NCBI RefSeq assembly: GCF_014647655.1
Contig: NZ_BMPP01000007.1
Location: 1 to 64,000 of the forward strand
Origin: Deinococcus malanensis
GTDB lineage: Bacteria; Deinococcota; Deinococci; Deinococcales; Deinococcaceae
DNA: 64,000 nt
Direction: 5' to 3'
Below, piece after piece: positions 39,841 to 49,285 of the stretch. The stretch's first letter is position 1. Each line of letters opens with the position of its first letter. Under the pieces are notes generated by a model, which searched no databases, was not told the DNA's origin, and saw only the letters and a program-made list of their open reading frames with translations. The position numbers were made by a program, and so were the translations under genes.

Positions 39841-40146
39841 TTAGTGCGCTTCAGTAAACAGGCCTTCCACGAATTGCTGGTGCCGGCTTTTGCCTCCCCC
39901 GTTCAGCTCCTCAAAGACAGATTCCATAACATCTGCCAGTTCATCAACGAGAAGCTGTGATGCCCAGTGCATCACCCACGGCTTCATCGCTTCGCGCATC
40001 AGCACCTCCAGGTGATCGTGTGCGGCGTCAAGCCGAATGGAGTCTCCAAAGCATTTGGTGCACAGCAGTTCGTGTGAGCTCCTGTGGGGCATGGCGGGTG
40101 TCGCACCGCAACTGGTGCAGGACTGAGCGAAAAGTTGGGTCTGCAT
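39841..40146 (-). CDS. Hypothetical protein with CxxC pairs
   Basis: A 101-residue protein whose N-terminus has two CxxC pairs (SCTSCGAT and LLCTKCFGD), a likely zinc knuckle, followed by helices with a MKPWVMHWASQLLVDELAD segment. I recognise no family. It is the second gene of the leftward unit that starts at the switch region, 42 nt after its neighbour. Confidence 0.6.
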   Translation of the reverse strand: MQTQLFAQSCTSCGATPAMPHRSSHELLCTKCFGDSIRLDAAHDHLEVLMREAMKPWVMHWASQLLVDELADVMESVFEELNGGGKSRHQQFVEGLFTEAH

Positions 40147-40188
40147 GGTAGTTCTCCTTTGGAGTGGGGGCCAGGTGGCCCCCGTAGA

Positions 40189-40572
40189 TCAGGCGGCGTG
40201 GGTGTGGCGCTGTTGCTGTGCGTAGGCCAGTACGTCGCGGGTTTCCTGTCGGCAGAGTTCGGTGAGGCTTGTGACAGGGACGCCACAGATGAACGAGGCA
40301 AATGCGTAGTGGTCCTGGACGCCTGCATGGGCCAGGGCTTTGTGGAGGTCGTGGGCTTCTGTCTTGCTGATCGTCACCGAGGGGGTGAAGATCACTCCTT
40401 CCAGGTAGGTCAGTTCGTGGGCCACGTGGGCAGCTGCCAGGGATGTAACGTGCTGGGCTTCACCGGAGTGAGTGAGGCTGACCATACGGCCGTCTTTCCA
40501 GTGGGTCACGATTTCCGCGCCTGTCATGGGTGCGGGGTAGATGTAGAAGCCGTCTGCGGGAATACTGTTCAT
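40189..40572 (-). CDS. Hypothetical protein of the switch region
   Basis: A 127-residue protein (MNSIPADGFYIYPAPMTGAE...) of mixed strands and helices, no recognised domain. AGGTGAAAG precedes the ATG. It is the first gene read leftward from promoter TTGCCA-N17-TAAACT, whose spacer holds an operator palindrome, so it is probably under the control of the HTH protein encoded to the right. In phage-like switches this position often holds an early or anti-repressor gene. Confidence 0.6.
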   Translation of the reverse strand: MNSIPADGFYIYPAPMTGAEIVTHWKDGRMVSLTHSGEAQHVTSLAAAHVAHELTYLEGVIFTPSVTISKTEAHDLHKALAHAGVQDHYAFASFICGVPVTSLTELCRQETRDVLAYAQQQRHTHAA

Positions 40573-40648
40573 GCTTTCACCTGTAGGGGAGGAAGTCAGT
40601 CGGGGACGCGGAAACTTGCCGGTCGAAGCGCCCCTTTCTGCTGTCGCT

Positions 40649-40706
40649 AGTTTACCGGATTCCGGTTAGATTGGCAACCGTATTCCGGTAATAACCGGAA
40701 TATGTT
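40649..40706. promoter_or_regulatory. Divergent promoters with two ACCGGA-type palindromic operators
   Basis: Leftward promoter: TTGCCA (40677-40672), 17 bp, TAAACT (40654-40649). Operator O1, ACCGGATTCCGGT (40654-40666), lies in its spacer. Operator O2, TATTCCGGTAATAACCGGAATA (two 9-bp arms, 40681-40702), lies just before TATGTT (40701-40706), the likely rightward -10 for the HTH gene and integrase. Both share the ACCGGAAT core. Confidence 0.7.
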
Positions 40707-40717
40707 AAGGTGCTTGT

Positions 40718-40933
40718 ATGAACGATGAAATACGAGCCGCCGTGGACGCCCGACTGCAGGACAAGGGGTTGAGCAGGTCAGACCTTGCCCGTGCCATAGG
40801 GAAAACGCCACAGGCCATAACCCGTGCTCTTAACGGCGGAAAGGATGGGGGCGGGCAGGTGCCCGGTATCTGGGCTGCAATTCTCGAAACCTTGGATCTG
40901 GAACTCGTGGCGCAACCCAAGCAGGACGGCTGA
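40718..40933 (+). CDS. Cro/C1-type HTH protein
   Basis: A 71-residue protein with one HTH (about residues 13-45, LQDKGLSRSDLARAIGKTPQ, then AITRALNGG). It is small enough to be a Cro-like repressor without an effector domain. AAGGTG lies 5 nt before the ATG. The two palindromes in its upstream gap are the likely targets, so it would control itself, the integrase and the leftward unit. Its stop is one base from the integrase start. Confidence 0.75.
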   Translation: MNDEIRAAVDARLQDKGLSRSDLARAIGKTPQAITRALNGGKDGGGQVPGIWAAILETLDLELVAQPKQDG

Positions 40934-40934
40934 C

Positions 40935-42266
40935 ATGACGGGTGAGCGTACGAAGAAAGCGGAGAAGAAGACGAAGGCGCGTGGCAACGGTGAGGGCACA
41001 GTCTGGAAAGAAGGCGACGTGTACCGCTGGCAAGTCACTCTCGGGTACAAGACGGACGGCAAGCGAATCACCCGGTCAGGTCGTGCAGCCAGTAAGAAGG
41101 CGGCCCACGACGCCATGAACAAAGTTCAGGCGGACTACTCGCGCGGGCTGATTGGGGAACCTGCAAAAGTGACGGTGGCCGAGTACGCAGGCCGCTGGCA
41201 ACGGCGACAATTACAAGTCACGCCCAGAACGGCGAACCAGTACGGGGAGGAGCTGGCCTATGCGCTGGAATACATCGGAGACATGCGTCTTCAGGATGTG
41301 CGTCCCCATCACATGAAAGACCTCATGGTGACGCTCTCCAAACGCCAGATGCATGGGGGCACGGTCATGTCTCCCCGCACTCAGGCGCGCGTGCTGACCC
41401 GGCTGCGCTCTGTCTTTCGGGAAGCGGTCACGGATCAGATCATCTACGTCAACCCGATGGAGGGCGTGCGGCAGGTCAAGGCGACACGGGCAGCTTCAGC
41501 AGGAGAGGCGCTGGACTTTGACCAGGCGTCACGACTGCACACCATTGGGACAGCCCTGCATGCGGCTGGGCTGTGTCGCCAGTGGCCCGCCATTTTCACG
41601 GCGGTCAGCATCGGTCTGAGGCGTGGCGAAGTCATGGGCCTGACCTGGCAGGACATAGACCTTGAGCGGGGCGTGTTGCGCATCAGGCAAACGCGGGTTA
41701 TGGGCCTGGAAGAAATCGAGATGGGCGACCCCAAGACGGTCAACTCACGGCGGGACGTTCACCTTCCCCCGTCACTGGTGGCCGTGCTGCTGGACCACCG
41801 GGCTGCACAGGAGAAGGAGCGTCAGGCAGCAGGCAGCGCGTGGGCCGGAACGGGCGCGGTCTTCGCGACGGCACTAGGCGACTGGACCCACCCAGCCAAT
41901 ATGGAACGGGGCGTCAAGCTGCTGGTGGACTGGTCAGACCCGGAGCGGCTGGATCAGCAGTCGGGGAAGCGCACTGTCTGGCAGGGAGTCCCACGTGAGA
42001 AGCGGGCCGCTCTGATGGCAGCTGTGCAGGCGGGAGAGAAGTTGCCCAGTATTTCGCCCCATGACCTGCGCCACACCTATGCCACGCTGGCCCTGCGTCG
42101 GGGTGTGCCGGTGGAAGTAGTGTCGAAGGTGCTGGGACATGCGCGGGTGTCGATCACCCTGGATGTGTACCGGCATGTGATGGACAACGAGAGGCGGGCG
42201 CTGGTGGTGGACCTCTTCGATGCGTTACCCACCACGCCAGCCATCACCCTCCCCGCGCTGAATTGA
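40935..42266 (+). CDS. int: Tyrosine-type integrase
   Basis: A 443-residue phage-type tyrosine recombinase. An N-terminal arm-binding region (residues 1-75, KARGNGEGTVWKEGDVYRW) is followed by a core-binding SAM-like domain (about 77-170) and the catalytic domain. Catalytic residues are R229 (SIGLRRGEV), H376 and R379 (HDLRHTY), H402 (VLGHARV) and nucleophile Y412 (DVYRH). It integrates and, with a partner, excises the element at tRNA-Ala(TGC). It lies next to the intact tRNA, the common position. A start at 40824 would overlap the HTH gene, so 40935 is chosen. Confidence 0.93.
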   Translation: MTGERTKKAEKKTKARGNGEGTVWKEGDVYRWQVTLGYKTDGKRITRSGRAASKKAAHDAMNKVQADYSRGLIGEPAKVTVAEYAGRWQRRQLQVTPRTANQYGEELAYALEYIGDMRLQDVRPHHMKDLMVTLSKRQMHGGTVMSPRTQARVLTRLRSVFREAVTDQIIYVNPMEGVRQVKATRAASAGEALDFDQASRLHTIGTALHAAGLCRQWPAIFTAVSIGLRRGEVMGLTWQDIDLERGVLRIRQTRVMGLEEIEMGDPKTVNSRRDVHLPPSLVAVLLDHRAAQEKERQAAGSAWAGTGAVFATALGDWTHPANMERGVKLLVDWSDPERLDQQSGKRTVWQGVPREKRAALMAAVQAGEKLPSISPHDLRHTYATLALRRGVPVEVVSKVLGHARVSITLDVYRHVMDNERRALVVDLFDALPTTPAITLPALN

Positions 42267-42270
42267 GCGC

Positions 42271-42292
42271 CTATTACACTGCTACTACACCG
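42271..42292. repeat. Right arm-type repeats: CTATTACACTG CTACTACACCG
   Basis: Two adjoining 11-bp repeats (42271-42281 and 42282-42292), 20 of 22 bases or better equal to the pair at 31368-31389. They lie between the integrase stop and attR. Confidence 0.7.
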
Positions 42293-42327
42293 GGGAGTGA
42301 AAAAATGGACACTCTCAGATCGCAAGC

Positions 42328-42357
42328 AAAAAAGAAACACCGTACTAGACGGTGTTT
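42328..42357 (-). terminator. Element-supplied terminator of tRNA-Ala(TGC)
   Basis: On the minus strand AAACACCGT, loop CTAGT, ACGGTGTTT (42335-42357), then CTTTTTT. The element thus carries a tRNA 3' end plus a new terminator, replacing the native one now left at 31152-31184. Confidence 0.85.
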
Positions 42358-42361
42358 TCTT

Positions 42362-42436
<75 letters not shown>

Positions 42437-42655
42437 TCAGCGCTGGGAAGCTTAGCAGAGCACGGCGCATCTGGCAAGGCTTGATAGCCTATATAAGGCT
42501 GCGCCCAGGAAAAACCACGGTCCAGCAGCGAGCCGGGCCTCTCCGGCAGTACTTCCCTGCCTGCCGCACGGCTCGTGAAACTGTCCAGAAGCCGGCGCAG
42601 CTTTTAGGCCACAAGGCGCACGGAAGGCAGCCATCGGGGCCGCTAGCATAGGCTC

Positions 42656-43957
42656 ATGTTCCGCTGTCGCCCGCCGCTTCCATCGTTTCCACCCGGTGCG
42701 CTGCTGGTCGGTGGTGCAGCACGTGACTGGCTGCGTGGGGTGGCGCCCAAGGATTTTGACTGGGCCACGCCGGACCCGGCCGGGGCCGCAGCGCAGCTTG
42801 CTCAGGCAACGGGCGGAGCCGTTTTCCCGCTGGATGAAGCCCGCGGCTACTGGCGGGTGCATACTCCAGACGGGGTACAGCACGACTTTGTGCCTCTTCC
42901 AGCTGAGGTGGCGTCGGACCTGCTCCGGCGCGATTTCACAGTCAATGCATTGGCCCTCACGTCCGACCGGCAGGTGCTCGACCTGGCACAGGGCCAGAAG
43001 GATCTGCGTGCCAAGCGGCTGAGGATGGTGTCGGCAGCAAACCTGTGGGATGACCCCTTGCGGGCCTGGCGTGCAGCGCGGTTTGAAGTCACCCTAGGGT
43101 TCCGCCTGGACTCCATGACCGAAAGCGTGGTCCGTGAGGTGGCAGGTGCTCTCGCCTCCAGTGACCTTGCGCTCCCAGCCTCCGAGCGGGTCCGCGACGA
43201 ACTACACGCCTTGCTGGCTCACCCAAATGCTGCACGCGGCATTGGGCGCCTGGAAGACCTGGGGCTGCTGAGCCTGACTGTTCCTGAGTTGCGCGAAGGA
43301 CGCGGTCTGGAGCAGGGCGGATTTCACCATCTGGACGTCTTTGACCACGGCGTAGAAGCCCTGCATCAGCTGCTGGCCCGTCGCCCGGAGGCGGAGCTGC
43401 CGCTGCGGTGGGCCGCCCTGCTGCACGACGTGGGCAAGCCACGCACCCGGGCCACTGATCCCGACACCGGACGCACCACGTTCTATGGACATGACCGGCA
43501 GGGCGCTGAGCTCACAAATGGGATTCTGACGCGGCTAAAGCTACCGGGAGAGGACGTGCGGCGGGCCGCCGCCCTGGTAGGTGCACACATGGTGCCGCTC
43601 CCGTCCACAGAGCGTGAAGCGAGGCGCTTTGTCCACTGGCGGCGCGAGTTGCTGCCTGACCTGCTGAGTCTCATGCTTGCTGACCGCGAGGCAGCGCGGG
43701 GCCCCATGAGCAGTCCAGCCAGCCGTCGGGCCTACGCGCAGGGCATGGACCGGGTGCTCGCCGCCCTGGAGGAGCAACCAGCGCCACCGCCACCCCTGCT
43801 GACCGGCCAGGAGGTCATGGTCCTGCTGGGTGCAGGACCCGGACCCCGCGTGGGGGAGGCCCTGCGTGCCGTGGCCGAAGCCGCAGCCATGGGAGAGGTA
43901 CGCACTGCCCAGGAAGCGCGGGACTTTGTGGCGGCCTGGAACACGCACTCGCCGTGA
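42656..43957 (+). CDS. CCA tRNA nucleotidyltransferase (possibly A-adding) with HD domain
   Basis: A 433-residue class II nucleotidyltransferase. The head has [20 protein letters not shown] with the catalytic DxD, the body has [13 protein letters not shown], and a C-terminal HD domain (about residues 220-330) has [11 protein letters not shown] and [13 protein letters not shown]. It adds or repairs the 3' end of tRNA. In Deinococcus the work is split between CC-adding and A-adding enzymes; which one this is cannot be told from motifs alone. TAGCAT lies 6 nt before the ATG. Confidence 0.88.
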   Translation: MFRCRPPLPSFPPGALLVGGAARDWLRGVAPKDFDWATPDPAGAAAQLAQATGGAVFPLDEARGYWRVHTPDGVQHDFVPLPAEVASDLLRRDFTVNALALTSDRQVLDLAQGQKDLRAKRLRMVSAANLWDDPLRAWRAARFEVTLGFRLDSMTESVVREVAGALASSDLALPASERVRDELHALLAHPNAARGIGRLEDLGLLSLTVPELREGRGLEQGGFHHLDVFDHGVEALHQLLARRPEAELPLRWAALLHDVGKPRTRATDPDTGRTTFYGHDRQGAELTNGILTRLKLPGEDVRRAAALVGAHMVPLPSTEREARRFVHWRRELLPDLLSLMLADREAARGPMSSPASRRAYAQGMDRVLAALEEQPAPPPPLLTGQEVMVLLGAGPGPRVGEALRAVAEAAAMGEVRTAQEARDFVAAWNTHSP

Positions 43958-43993
43958 CATTCCTGTAGGCGGTTCCCGCTATGCTGCCGCCCG

Positions 43994-45448
43994 ATGACCC
44001 CGCAGGACCATACGCATGATGCCCACCCCCTGACACCCGACTGGGTCAAGGACGCCGTGTTCTACCAGATCTTCCCGGACCGTTTCGCGCGAAGTGGCCG
44101 CGTTACAGGACTTAACCTCCAGTCCTGGGGAGATGCGCCTCATTTCAACAAATACATGGGGGGCGACCTGTGGGGCGTGCTGGAGCGGCTGGACTACATC
44201 CAGAGCCTGGGCGTCAATGCCATCTACTTCTGCCCGGTGTTTCAGTCGGCCAGCAACCACCGCTACCACACGCACGACTACTATCAGGTGGACCCCATGC
44301 TGGGGGGTAACGAGGCGCTGCGGGCCCTGATCGACGCGGCTCATGCACGCGGTATCCGGGTGGTGCTCGACGGCGTGTTTAACCATGCCAGTCGTGGTTT
44401 TTTCCAGTTCAACGACCTGCTGGAACAGGGCGACGCCAGCGCCTACCGCGACTGGTTCCATGTGGAGGGCTGGCCGCTGCGTCCCTACGACGATTCCCGG
44501 CCGGCCAACTACGCGGCGTGGTGGGGCAACCCGGCGCTTCCCAAGTTCAACACCAACAATGTGGCAGTGCGGAACTTCCTGTGGAACGTGGCCGAGCACT
44601 GGATCCGCTTCGGGATCGACGGCTGGCGCCTGGACGTGCCCAACGAGATCGACGACGACAGCTTCTGGCAGGAGTTCCGCCGGCGTGTCAAGGCCCTGAA
44701 TCCTGACGCCTACATCGTTGGAGAGATCTGGGGCGACGCCCACCGCTGGCTGGCTGGCGACCAGTTCGACGCGGTCATGAACTACCACTTCACGCGGCCG
44801 TGCCTGGCATTTTTTGGCGCCGGCACCCTGGATCACGCGATGAATGAACGCAGTGGGACCGGTCTGGTCGCCCCTATGACCGCCGAAGCTTTTGCAGCGC
44901 GCATGGACGAGGTCACGCGGATGTACCACCCAGAGGTGGTGCGGGCACAGCTGAACCTGCTCGACTCCCACGACACGGCCCGCTACCTGAGCGCCGTGGG
45001 CGGCGACGCCAGCGCCCACCGGCTGGCCCTGATCTTCCTGATGACCTATGTGGGAGCCCCATGCCTGTACTACGGCGACGAGATCGGCCTGCCCGGGGGT
45101 CCTGACCCGGACTGCCGGCGGGCGTTCCCCTGGAACGAGGGTACCTGGGACCACGTCACGCTGAATCTGACGCGCCGGCTGACGGCCGCGCGCCACGCCA
45201 GCACGGCCCTGCAACGCGGCGACTTCCGGGTCACCCACGCCTGCGGCCAGCATCTGGTGTTTGCCCGCGAGCATGCCTCCGGCAGCGCGTACGTGGCGTT
45301 GAACTGCGCTTCCTTGCCCGCTCGCCTGCCGGTTCAGGCGCAGCCTGGTGACTACCGTGATGCCCTCAGCGGCCAGATCTGCACGCTTGACGCCCAGGGT
45401 GAAGTCAATATTCCGGCGCGCGGCGCCGTGGTGCTCCTGCCTGTCTAA
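43994..45448 (+). CDS. GH13 alpha-amylase family protein
   Basis: A 484-residue GH13 enzyme. Region I is [11 protein letters not shown], the nucleophile is D214 ([11 protein letters not shown]), the acid/base E244 (IVGEIWGDA) and the transition-state Asp D327 (LLDSHDTAR). The [14 protein letters not shown] start and the short C-terminal domain fit the neopullulanase/cyclomaltodextrinase-like groups. No signal peptide, so it acts on maltodextrins in the cytoplasm. TATGCT lies 8 nt before the ATG. It is 36 nt downstream of the cca-type gene and convergent with moeA. Confidence 0.85.
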   Translation: MTPQDHTHDAHPLTPDWVKDAVFYQIFPDRFARSGRVTGLNLQSWGDAPHFNKYMGGDLWGVLERLDYIQSLGVNAIYFCPVFQSASNHRYHTHDYYQVDPMLGGNEALRALIDAAHARGIRVVLDGVFNHASRGFFQFNDLLEQGDASAYRDWFHVEGWPLRPYDDSRPANYAAWWGNPALPKFNTNNVAVRNFLWNVAEHWIRFGIDGWRLDVPNEIDDDSFWQEFRRRVKALNPDAYIVGEIWGDAHRWLAGDQFDAVMNYHFTRPCLAFFGAGTLDHAMNERSGTGLVAPMTAEAFAARMDEVTRMYHPEVVRAQLNLLDSHDTARYLSAVGGDASAHRLALIFLMTYVGAPCLYYGDEIGLPGGPDPDCRRAFPWNEGTWDHVTLNLTRRLTAARHASTALQRGDFRVTHACGQHLVFAREHASGSAYVALNCASLPARLPVQAQPGDYRDALSGQICTLDAQGEVNIPARGAVVLLPV

Positions 45449-45483
45449 AGCTATTTCGGGCAGCCGCTGCCCTGGAGCGTCCG

Positions 45484-46686
45484 CTAAAGCAGAATCACAT
45501 CCACGTCGTCGCCGGCTTTGACCGTTTGACCTTCTGGAACCACCACCAAGGCGTTGGCCTCGCTGAGAGACCGCAGCATGCCGCTGCCCTGGGCACCGTA
45601 ATCCCGCACTTCGCCGGAGTCGATCACGCCGCGCCAGAAGGCAGTCTTGTCGGGCAGGGTCCGGAAGGTGGTTGCGGCCCGCAGGCGCAAGGTCCGCACT
45701 GCCTGACCAGTCAGGGCCGGGCGCACGATCACGTGGAAGACCACCAGGCTGCTGACCGGGTTGCCAGGAAGTCCGAAAATGGGCAGGCCATGCCAGCCCC
45801 CCAGAATCGCCGGACCCCCTGGCCGCATGCGCACCTTCCAGAAGGCGACCTGCCCTTCCCCGATCAGCAGGTCACGCAGCAGGTCGTAGCGTCCCATACT
45901 GACCCCACCTGACGTCAGCAGCAGGTCCGCGCCTCCCGCCTGGTCCAGGGCACCTTGCAGGGCTGCCGGGGTATCTGCCGCATGGTCCAGCGCAATGACC
46001 TCACAGCCGCATTCGAGCAACATGGCGTGCAGGCCGACCCGGTTGCTGTCATAGACCTGCCCCCGCGCCAGGGGCAGGCCCGGCGCGACCAGCTCGTCTC
46101 CGGTGCTCAGCAGCGCCACTCGCAGCGCACGCCGGACGGTAACCTCCGCGTGGCCCAGGGCAGCAGCCAGCGCAAGTCTCGGTGCGGTCAACCTCAGCCC
46201 AGCGGGCAGGACTGTCTCGCCGGTCATAAAATCGCCGCCTTCATGACGTACGTCCTCGGGGCGGGCCGGGCGGCGCAGCCACACGTGGTCTGGTCCGCCG
46301 TCATCGAGCTGTTCGACCGGGCAGATCGCATCTGTCCCGGGCGGCAGAGGCGCACCGGTGTAGATCCGCACGCATTCGCCGGCATTTACCTGGGCCGAAT
46401 GGGTCAGGCCGGCCCGACTCTCTCCTACCACGCGCAGCCGCACCGGGGTTTCAGAGGAAGCGGACCGCGTATCTGCCTCGCGACAGGCAATGCCGTCCAG
46501 GGCACTCTCGGTGGCACTGGGATGACTGACACGCGCTTCCAGGGTCTGTACCAGGGTCCGGCCATATGCCGCAGCCAGCGGCAGGGTCTCGGTTCCGGGG
46601 TCCGGCAGCAGGGCACGCAACAGGTCACGCGCTTCCGGCACGCCAACAAACATGGGAAACCCGCCTTGCGGATGGGTGGTGGTCAT
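45484..46686 (-). CDS. moeA: Molybdopterin molybdenumtransferase MoeA
   Basis: A 400-residue MoeA that inserts molybdate into adenylylated molybdopterin. It shows SALDGIA (family S-x-x-DG-x-A), TGAPLPPGTDAI, RVALLSTGDELV and VYDSNRVGLHAML motifs, SGGVSMGRYD, and GLPGNPVSSL near the metal site. The start at 46686 has TATGCT 6 nt upstream, against a longer frame that runs into the divergent neighbour. moaA lies 24 kb away. It is divergent from the CAP-domain gene with back-to-back leaderless promoters. Confidence 0.93.
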   Translation of the reverse strand: MTTTHPQGGFPMFVGVPEARDLLRALLPDPGTETLPLAAAYGRTLVQTLEARVSHPSATESALDGIACREADTRSASSETPVRLRVVGESRAGLTHSAQVNAGECVRIYTGAPLPPGTDAICPVEQLDDGGPDHVWLRRPARPEDVRHEGGDFMTGETVLPAGLRLTAPRLALAAALGHAEVTVRRALRVALLSTGDELVAPGLPLARGQVYDSNRVGLHAMLLECGCEVIALDHAADTPAALQGALDQAGGADLLLTSGGVSMGRYDLLRDLLIGEGQVAFWKVRMRPGGPAILGGWHGLPIFGLPGNPVSSLVVFHVIVRPALTGQAVRTLRLRAATTFRTLPDKTAFWRGVIDSGEVRDYGAQGSGMLRSLSEANALVVVPEGQTVKAGDDVDVILL

Positions 46687-46746
46687 AAAGGCAGCATAGA
46701 GGCCGCCTTGACCCAGCCGCTGGCCAGGCCCTCTTAAGCTGTGCAC

Positions 46747-47880
46747 ATGATGTGGAGCCGGGCCTTGCGGGCGGTGGGCTGGACAGCAGGACTGCTTCTG
46801 ATCGGTGTGCTGGCAATGGGCTGGGCTGGCTGGCTGCCGCACATTCCCTTATTCGCGTCGTGGGGCGCAGCAGGGTCTGCACCGCCGCACAATCAACACG
46901 GTCCGGCGGCTGATCCAGCGCCTCAACCTGCAGATATCGTTTCGCCCGACCCTTCCGGGGTGGCTCCTGGGCCGGAGGCTACCTCCCCCATCTCCCCTGC
47001 GCCATCGACGCTCCCGGATCAGCCGTCAGTCCCCGAACCCACCCCGGATCTCCCGTCCGCTCCGCGGGCGGCCACGTCTCCTCTTCCCCCGCAGCAGCAC
47101 CCGTCCGCGGCCCTGGCCAGCCTGAACGCGGTCCGCGCCCTGGCGCAGTTGCCTGCCGTGGGCTGGCAGGACGACTGGGCCGCGCAATGCGCCGCACACG
47201 CCCGGTATCTGGTGCGTGCAGACCGTGCCGAGCACCGCCAGGATCGGTCCAGCCCCCATCACTCGGAGGCCGGCGAAGCCTGCGCCCATGGCCACTACTT
47301 CGTGTCGTCACAGCCTCCCTCCGGGCCGGAGCGCGCCATGGGCTACTGGGCCACCGGACCGTTTCACCTGCCGCAGCTGCTTGACCCCCGCCTGAAGGTG
47401 GTTGCTTTTGGAGAGGCCCATGACCCCGCCGGGGCCATGAGGTCGGCAGGGGTGCTCGACGTGCGCCGAGGGCTGTTGGGACAGGCGGCGTACCCGGTAC
47501 GATTCCCGGCACCCGGCACCGTCACACCGTACCGGGAGGCTGCCCGGTACGAGTGGCCCGACCCGCTGCCCGGCTGCCGGTACCGTGCGCCAGCCGGCGC
47601 GCCGGTGGCCCTGCTCGCCGGTTCCGACGTCACCGTGTCGGCCGCGGCCCTCAAGGTCAACGGACAGGCTGTGGACGCATGCCTGCTGACCGCGCAGACT
47701 TTCCAGGGCACTTCTCCAGGCGACACCCAGGCCGGGCGTGGGGTGCTGGCGGCCCAGGGGGGTGCCGTCCTGCTGCCACGCGAACCGCTTCCCGCTGGAG
47801 CCCACGTGCAGGTCAGTCTGCGGACGTCGCAGGGGCGCCAGAACTGGTCGTTCCAGGTGGGCGGCGCGGAGGCAGACTGA
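46747..47880 (+). CDS. CAP/SCP-domain exported protein
   Basis: A 377-residue protein. One hydrophobic helix (residues 10-28) is a signal anchor, followed by a Pro/Ser-rich linker (about 40-120) and a CAP-like domain (about 120-270) with LASLNAVRALAQLPAVGWQD and AAQCAAHARYLVRADRAEH patterns. A C-terminal beta domain (ALKVNGQAVDACL ... LRTSQGRQNWSFQV) follows. CAP proteins outside the cell have varied roles; none can be assigned. TAAGCT lies 6 nt before the ATG at 46747. Confidence 0.75.
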   Translation: MMWSRALRAVGWTAGLLLIGVLAMGWAGWLPHIPLFASWGAAGSAPPHNQHGPAADPAPQPADIVSPDPSGVAPGPEATSPISPAPSTLPDQPSVPEPTPDLPSAPRAATSPLPPQQHPSAALASLNAVRALAQLPAVGWQDDWAAQCAAHARYLVRADRAEHRQDRSSPHHSEAGEACAHGHYFVSSQPPSGPERAMGYWATGPFHLPQLLDPRLKVVAFGEAHDPAGAMRSAGVLDVRRGLLGQAAYPVRFPAPGTVTPYREAARYEWPDPLPGCRYRAPAGAPVALLAGSDVTVSAAALKVNGQAVDACLLTAQTFQGTSPGDTQAGRGVLAAQGGAVLLPREPLPAGAHVQVSLRTSQGRQNWSFQVGGAEAD

Positions 47881-47999
47881 GGCGACAGCTCCAGCAGCGC
47901 TCCTGCGCGTGGGGTCACAGGGTAGACTTCTGTGGCACCAGCCGCGCGGCCTCACCTTTCACCCCGGCTTTGCCGGGCGCGCGGGGAACGGAGACTGCC

Positions 48000-48479
48000 A
48001 TGAACATTACCCAGGACAAGGTTGTTGAACTCGATTACAAGCTCACTGTGGACGGCGAGGTTATCGACCAGAGCGAGCCCGGTGAACCACTGACCTACCT
48101 GCACGGTCACAGCAACATCATTCCCGGGCTGGAAAAGGCGCTGGAAGGCAAGTCTGCCGGCGACGCCCTGCAGGTGACCGTGCAGCCCGAGGAAGGCTAC
48201 GGCGAGCGTGACGAGGACAATACCGACGAACTCGACCGCGCCGACTTCGACGACGACATTGAAGTTGGTGCCACCTACTACGCACAGTCAGAGGACGGCA
48301 GCGTGATTCCCTTCACGGTGCTGACCGTCGACGGCGAGAAAGTCACCGTGGACTTCAACCCCCCATTGGCCGGCATGACCCTGAACTTCGACGTGAAGGT
48401 TCTGAACGTCCGTGATGCCACCGGCGAGGAACTTGATCATGGGCACGCGCACGCCGCCGGCGCACACGACCACGAGTAG
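48000..48479 (+). CDS. slyD: FKBP-type peptidyl-prolyl isomerase SlyD
   Basis: A 159-residue SlyD-type protein: FKBP core with KVVELDYKLTVDGEVIDQSE, the YLHGHSNIIPGLEKALEG motif and the inserted chaperone (IF) domain, ending in a His-rich metal-binding tail (HGHAHAAGAHDHE). It speeds proline isomerisation, assists folding and binds nickel. GGAGA precedes the ATG. A strong terminator follows. Confidence 0.92.
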   Translation: MNITQDKVVELDYKLTVDGEVIDQSEPGEPLTYLHGHSNIIPGLEKALEGKSAGDALQVTVQPEEGYGERDEDNTDELDRADFDDDIEVGATYYAQSEDGSVIPFTVLTVDGEKVTVDFNPPLAGMTLNFDVKVLNVRDATGEELDHGHAHAAGAHDHE

Positions 48480-48494
48480 GCGCTGAAGAAAAAT

Positions 48495-48534
48495 CAGGGC
48501 TGCCCCTGTCACGCTTGGGCGGCCCTGGTTTTTT
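48495..48534 (+). terminator. Terminator after slyD
   Basis: CAGGGCTGCCC (48495-48505) pairs with GGGCGGCCCTG (48517-48527) with one U-G pair, then GTTTTTT. Confidence 0.9.
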
Positions 48535-48657
48535 GCCTTCAGGCAGATTCCCGTGAGCCATTCTCCAGACCACTCTGGGCAAGGCTCCGTCACAGCGGCC
48601 TGACACAACTGGCCACCCCATCCAGTTGCCAGAAGAACCAGCCACCTGTCAGACCCA

Positions 48658-49173
48658 CTACTCCAGGTCGTCGTAATGATGCAGCAGGGTTGCCTCTGGA
48701 TCGCCTACCGGATGGTGGTGCCGGGCCACGAGCCGGGCCACCCGCGGACGCGCGCCGGCATGGGCCAGCAGCCTCGCCCCGAGTTCAGGATGGCTGGCAC
48801 GGATGCCGATTGCCCCTACCGGAGGCAGCAGCCTGGTCAGCCGGTTGGGAATCAGGCCCACCAGCACCCGCTCTATCAGGTAATAACGCCGCACACTTTT
48901 GCCACAGTCGTGCAGCAGCGCGGCTGCAATCAGTTCTGGTTCCGAGCCGGGGTAATCGCGCAGCAGGTGCCGGGCGACGCGGCAGGCGTGCTCCCGGTCG
49001 CGGGCATCCATGCTGTCGTACACGCGGCGTTCCTCAGGCGTCAGAAACGTGCCGGCCCAGGTGTCATCGGGATGGGCGTCGGTTTCCCGCAGGCTGCGCA
49101 GCAGTCGGCCCACCTTGCCCAGGTAGCTGCGTGCCTTGCGCAGGACGCGGGCCGGTGGAGACAGGTGCAGCAT
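48658..49173 (-). CDS. HD-domain protein
   Basis: A 171-residue protein with an HD phosphohydrolase-like core: DREHACRVARHLL, AALLHDCGKSVRRYYLIE and the final ARHHHPVGDPEATLLHHYDDLE. HD domains bind two metals and hydrolyse phosphoester bonds, often of nucleotides; the substrate is not known. TATGCT lies 6 nt before the ATG. It is convergent with slyD; 175 bp of gap with no feature other than the terminator lies between. Confidence 0.8.
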   Translation of the reverse strand: MLHLSPPARVLRKARSYLGKVGRLLRSLRETDAHPDDTWAGTFLTPEERRVYDSMDARDREHACRVARHLLRDYPGSEPELIAAALLHDCGKSVRRYYLIERVLVGLIPNRLTRLLPPVGAIGIRASHPELGARLLAHAGARPRVARLVARHHHPVGDPEATLLHHYDDLE

Positions 49174-49285
49174 GCCCCGAGCATACGAAAAGAACGCCGG
49201 CCCTCGGGTAGGGGCGCGGCGTTCCTCAAGAATTGCTGAGTGACCGGAATTTCAGGCTGAGCCGGCGGGGGTCTGATTCTCGCAC

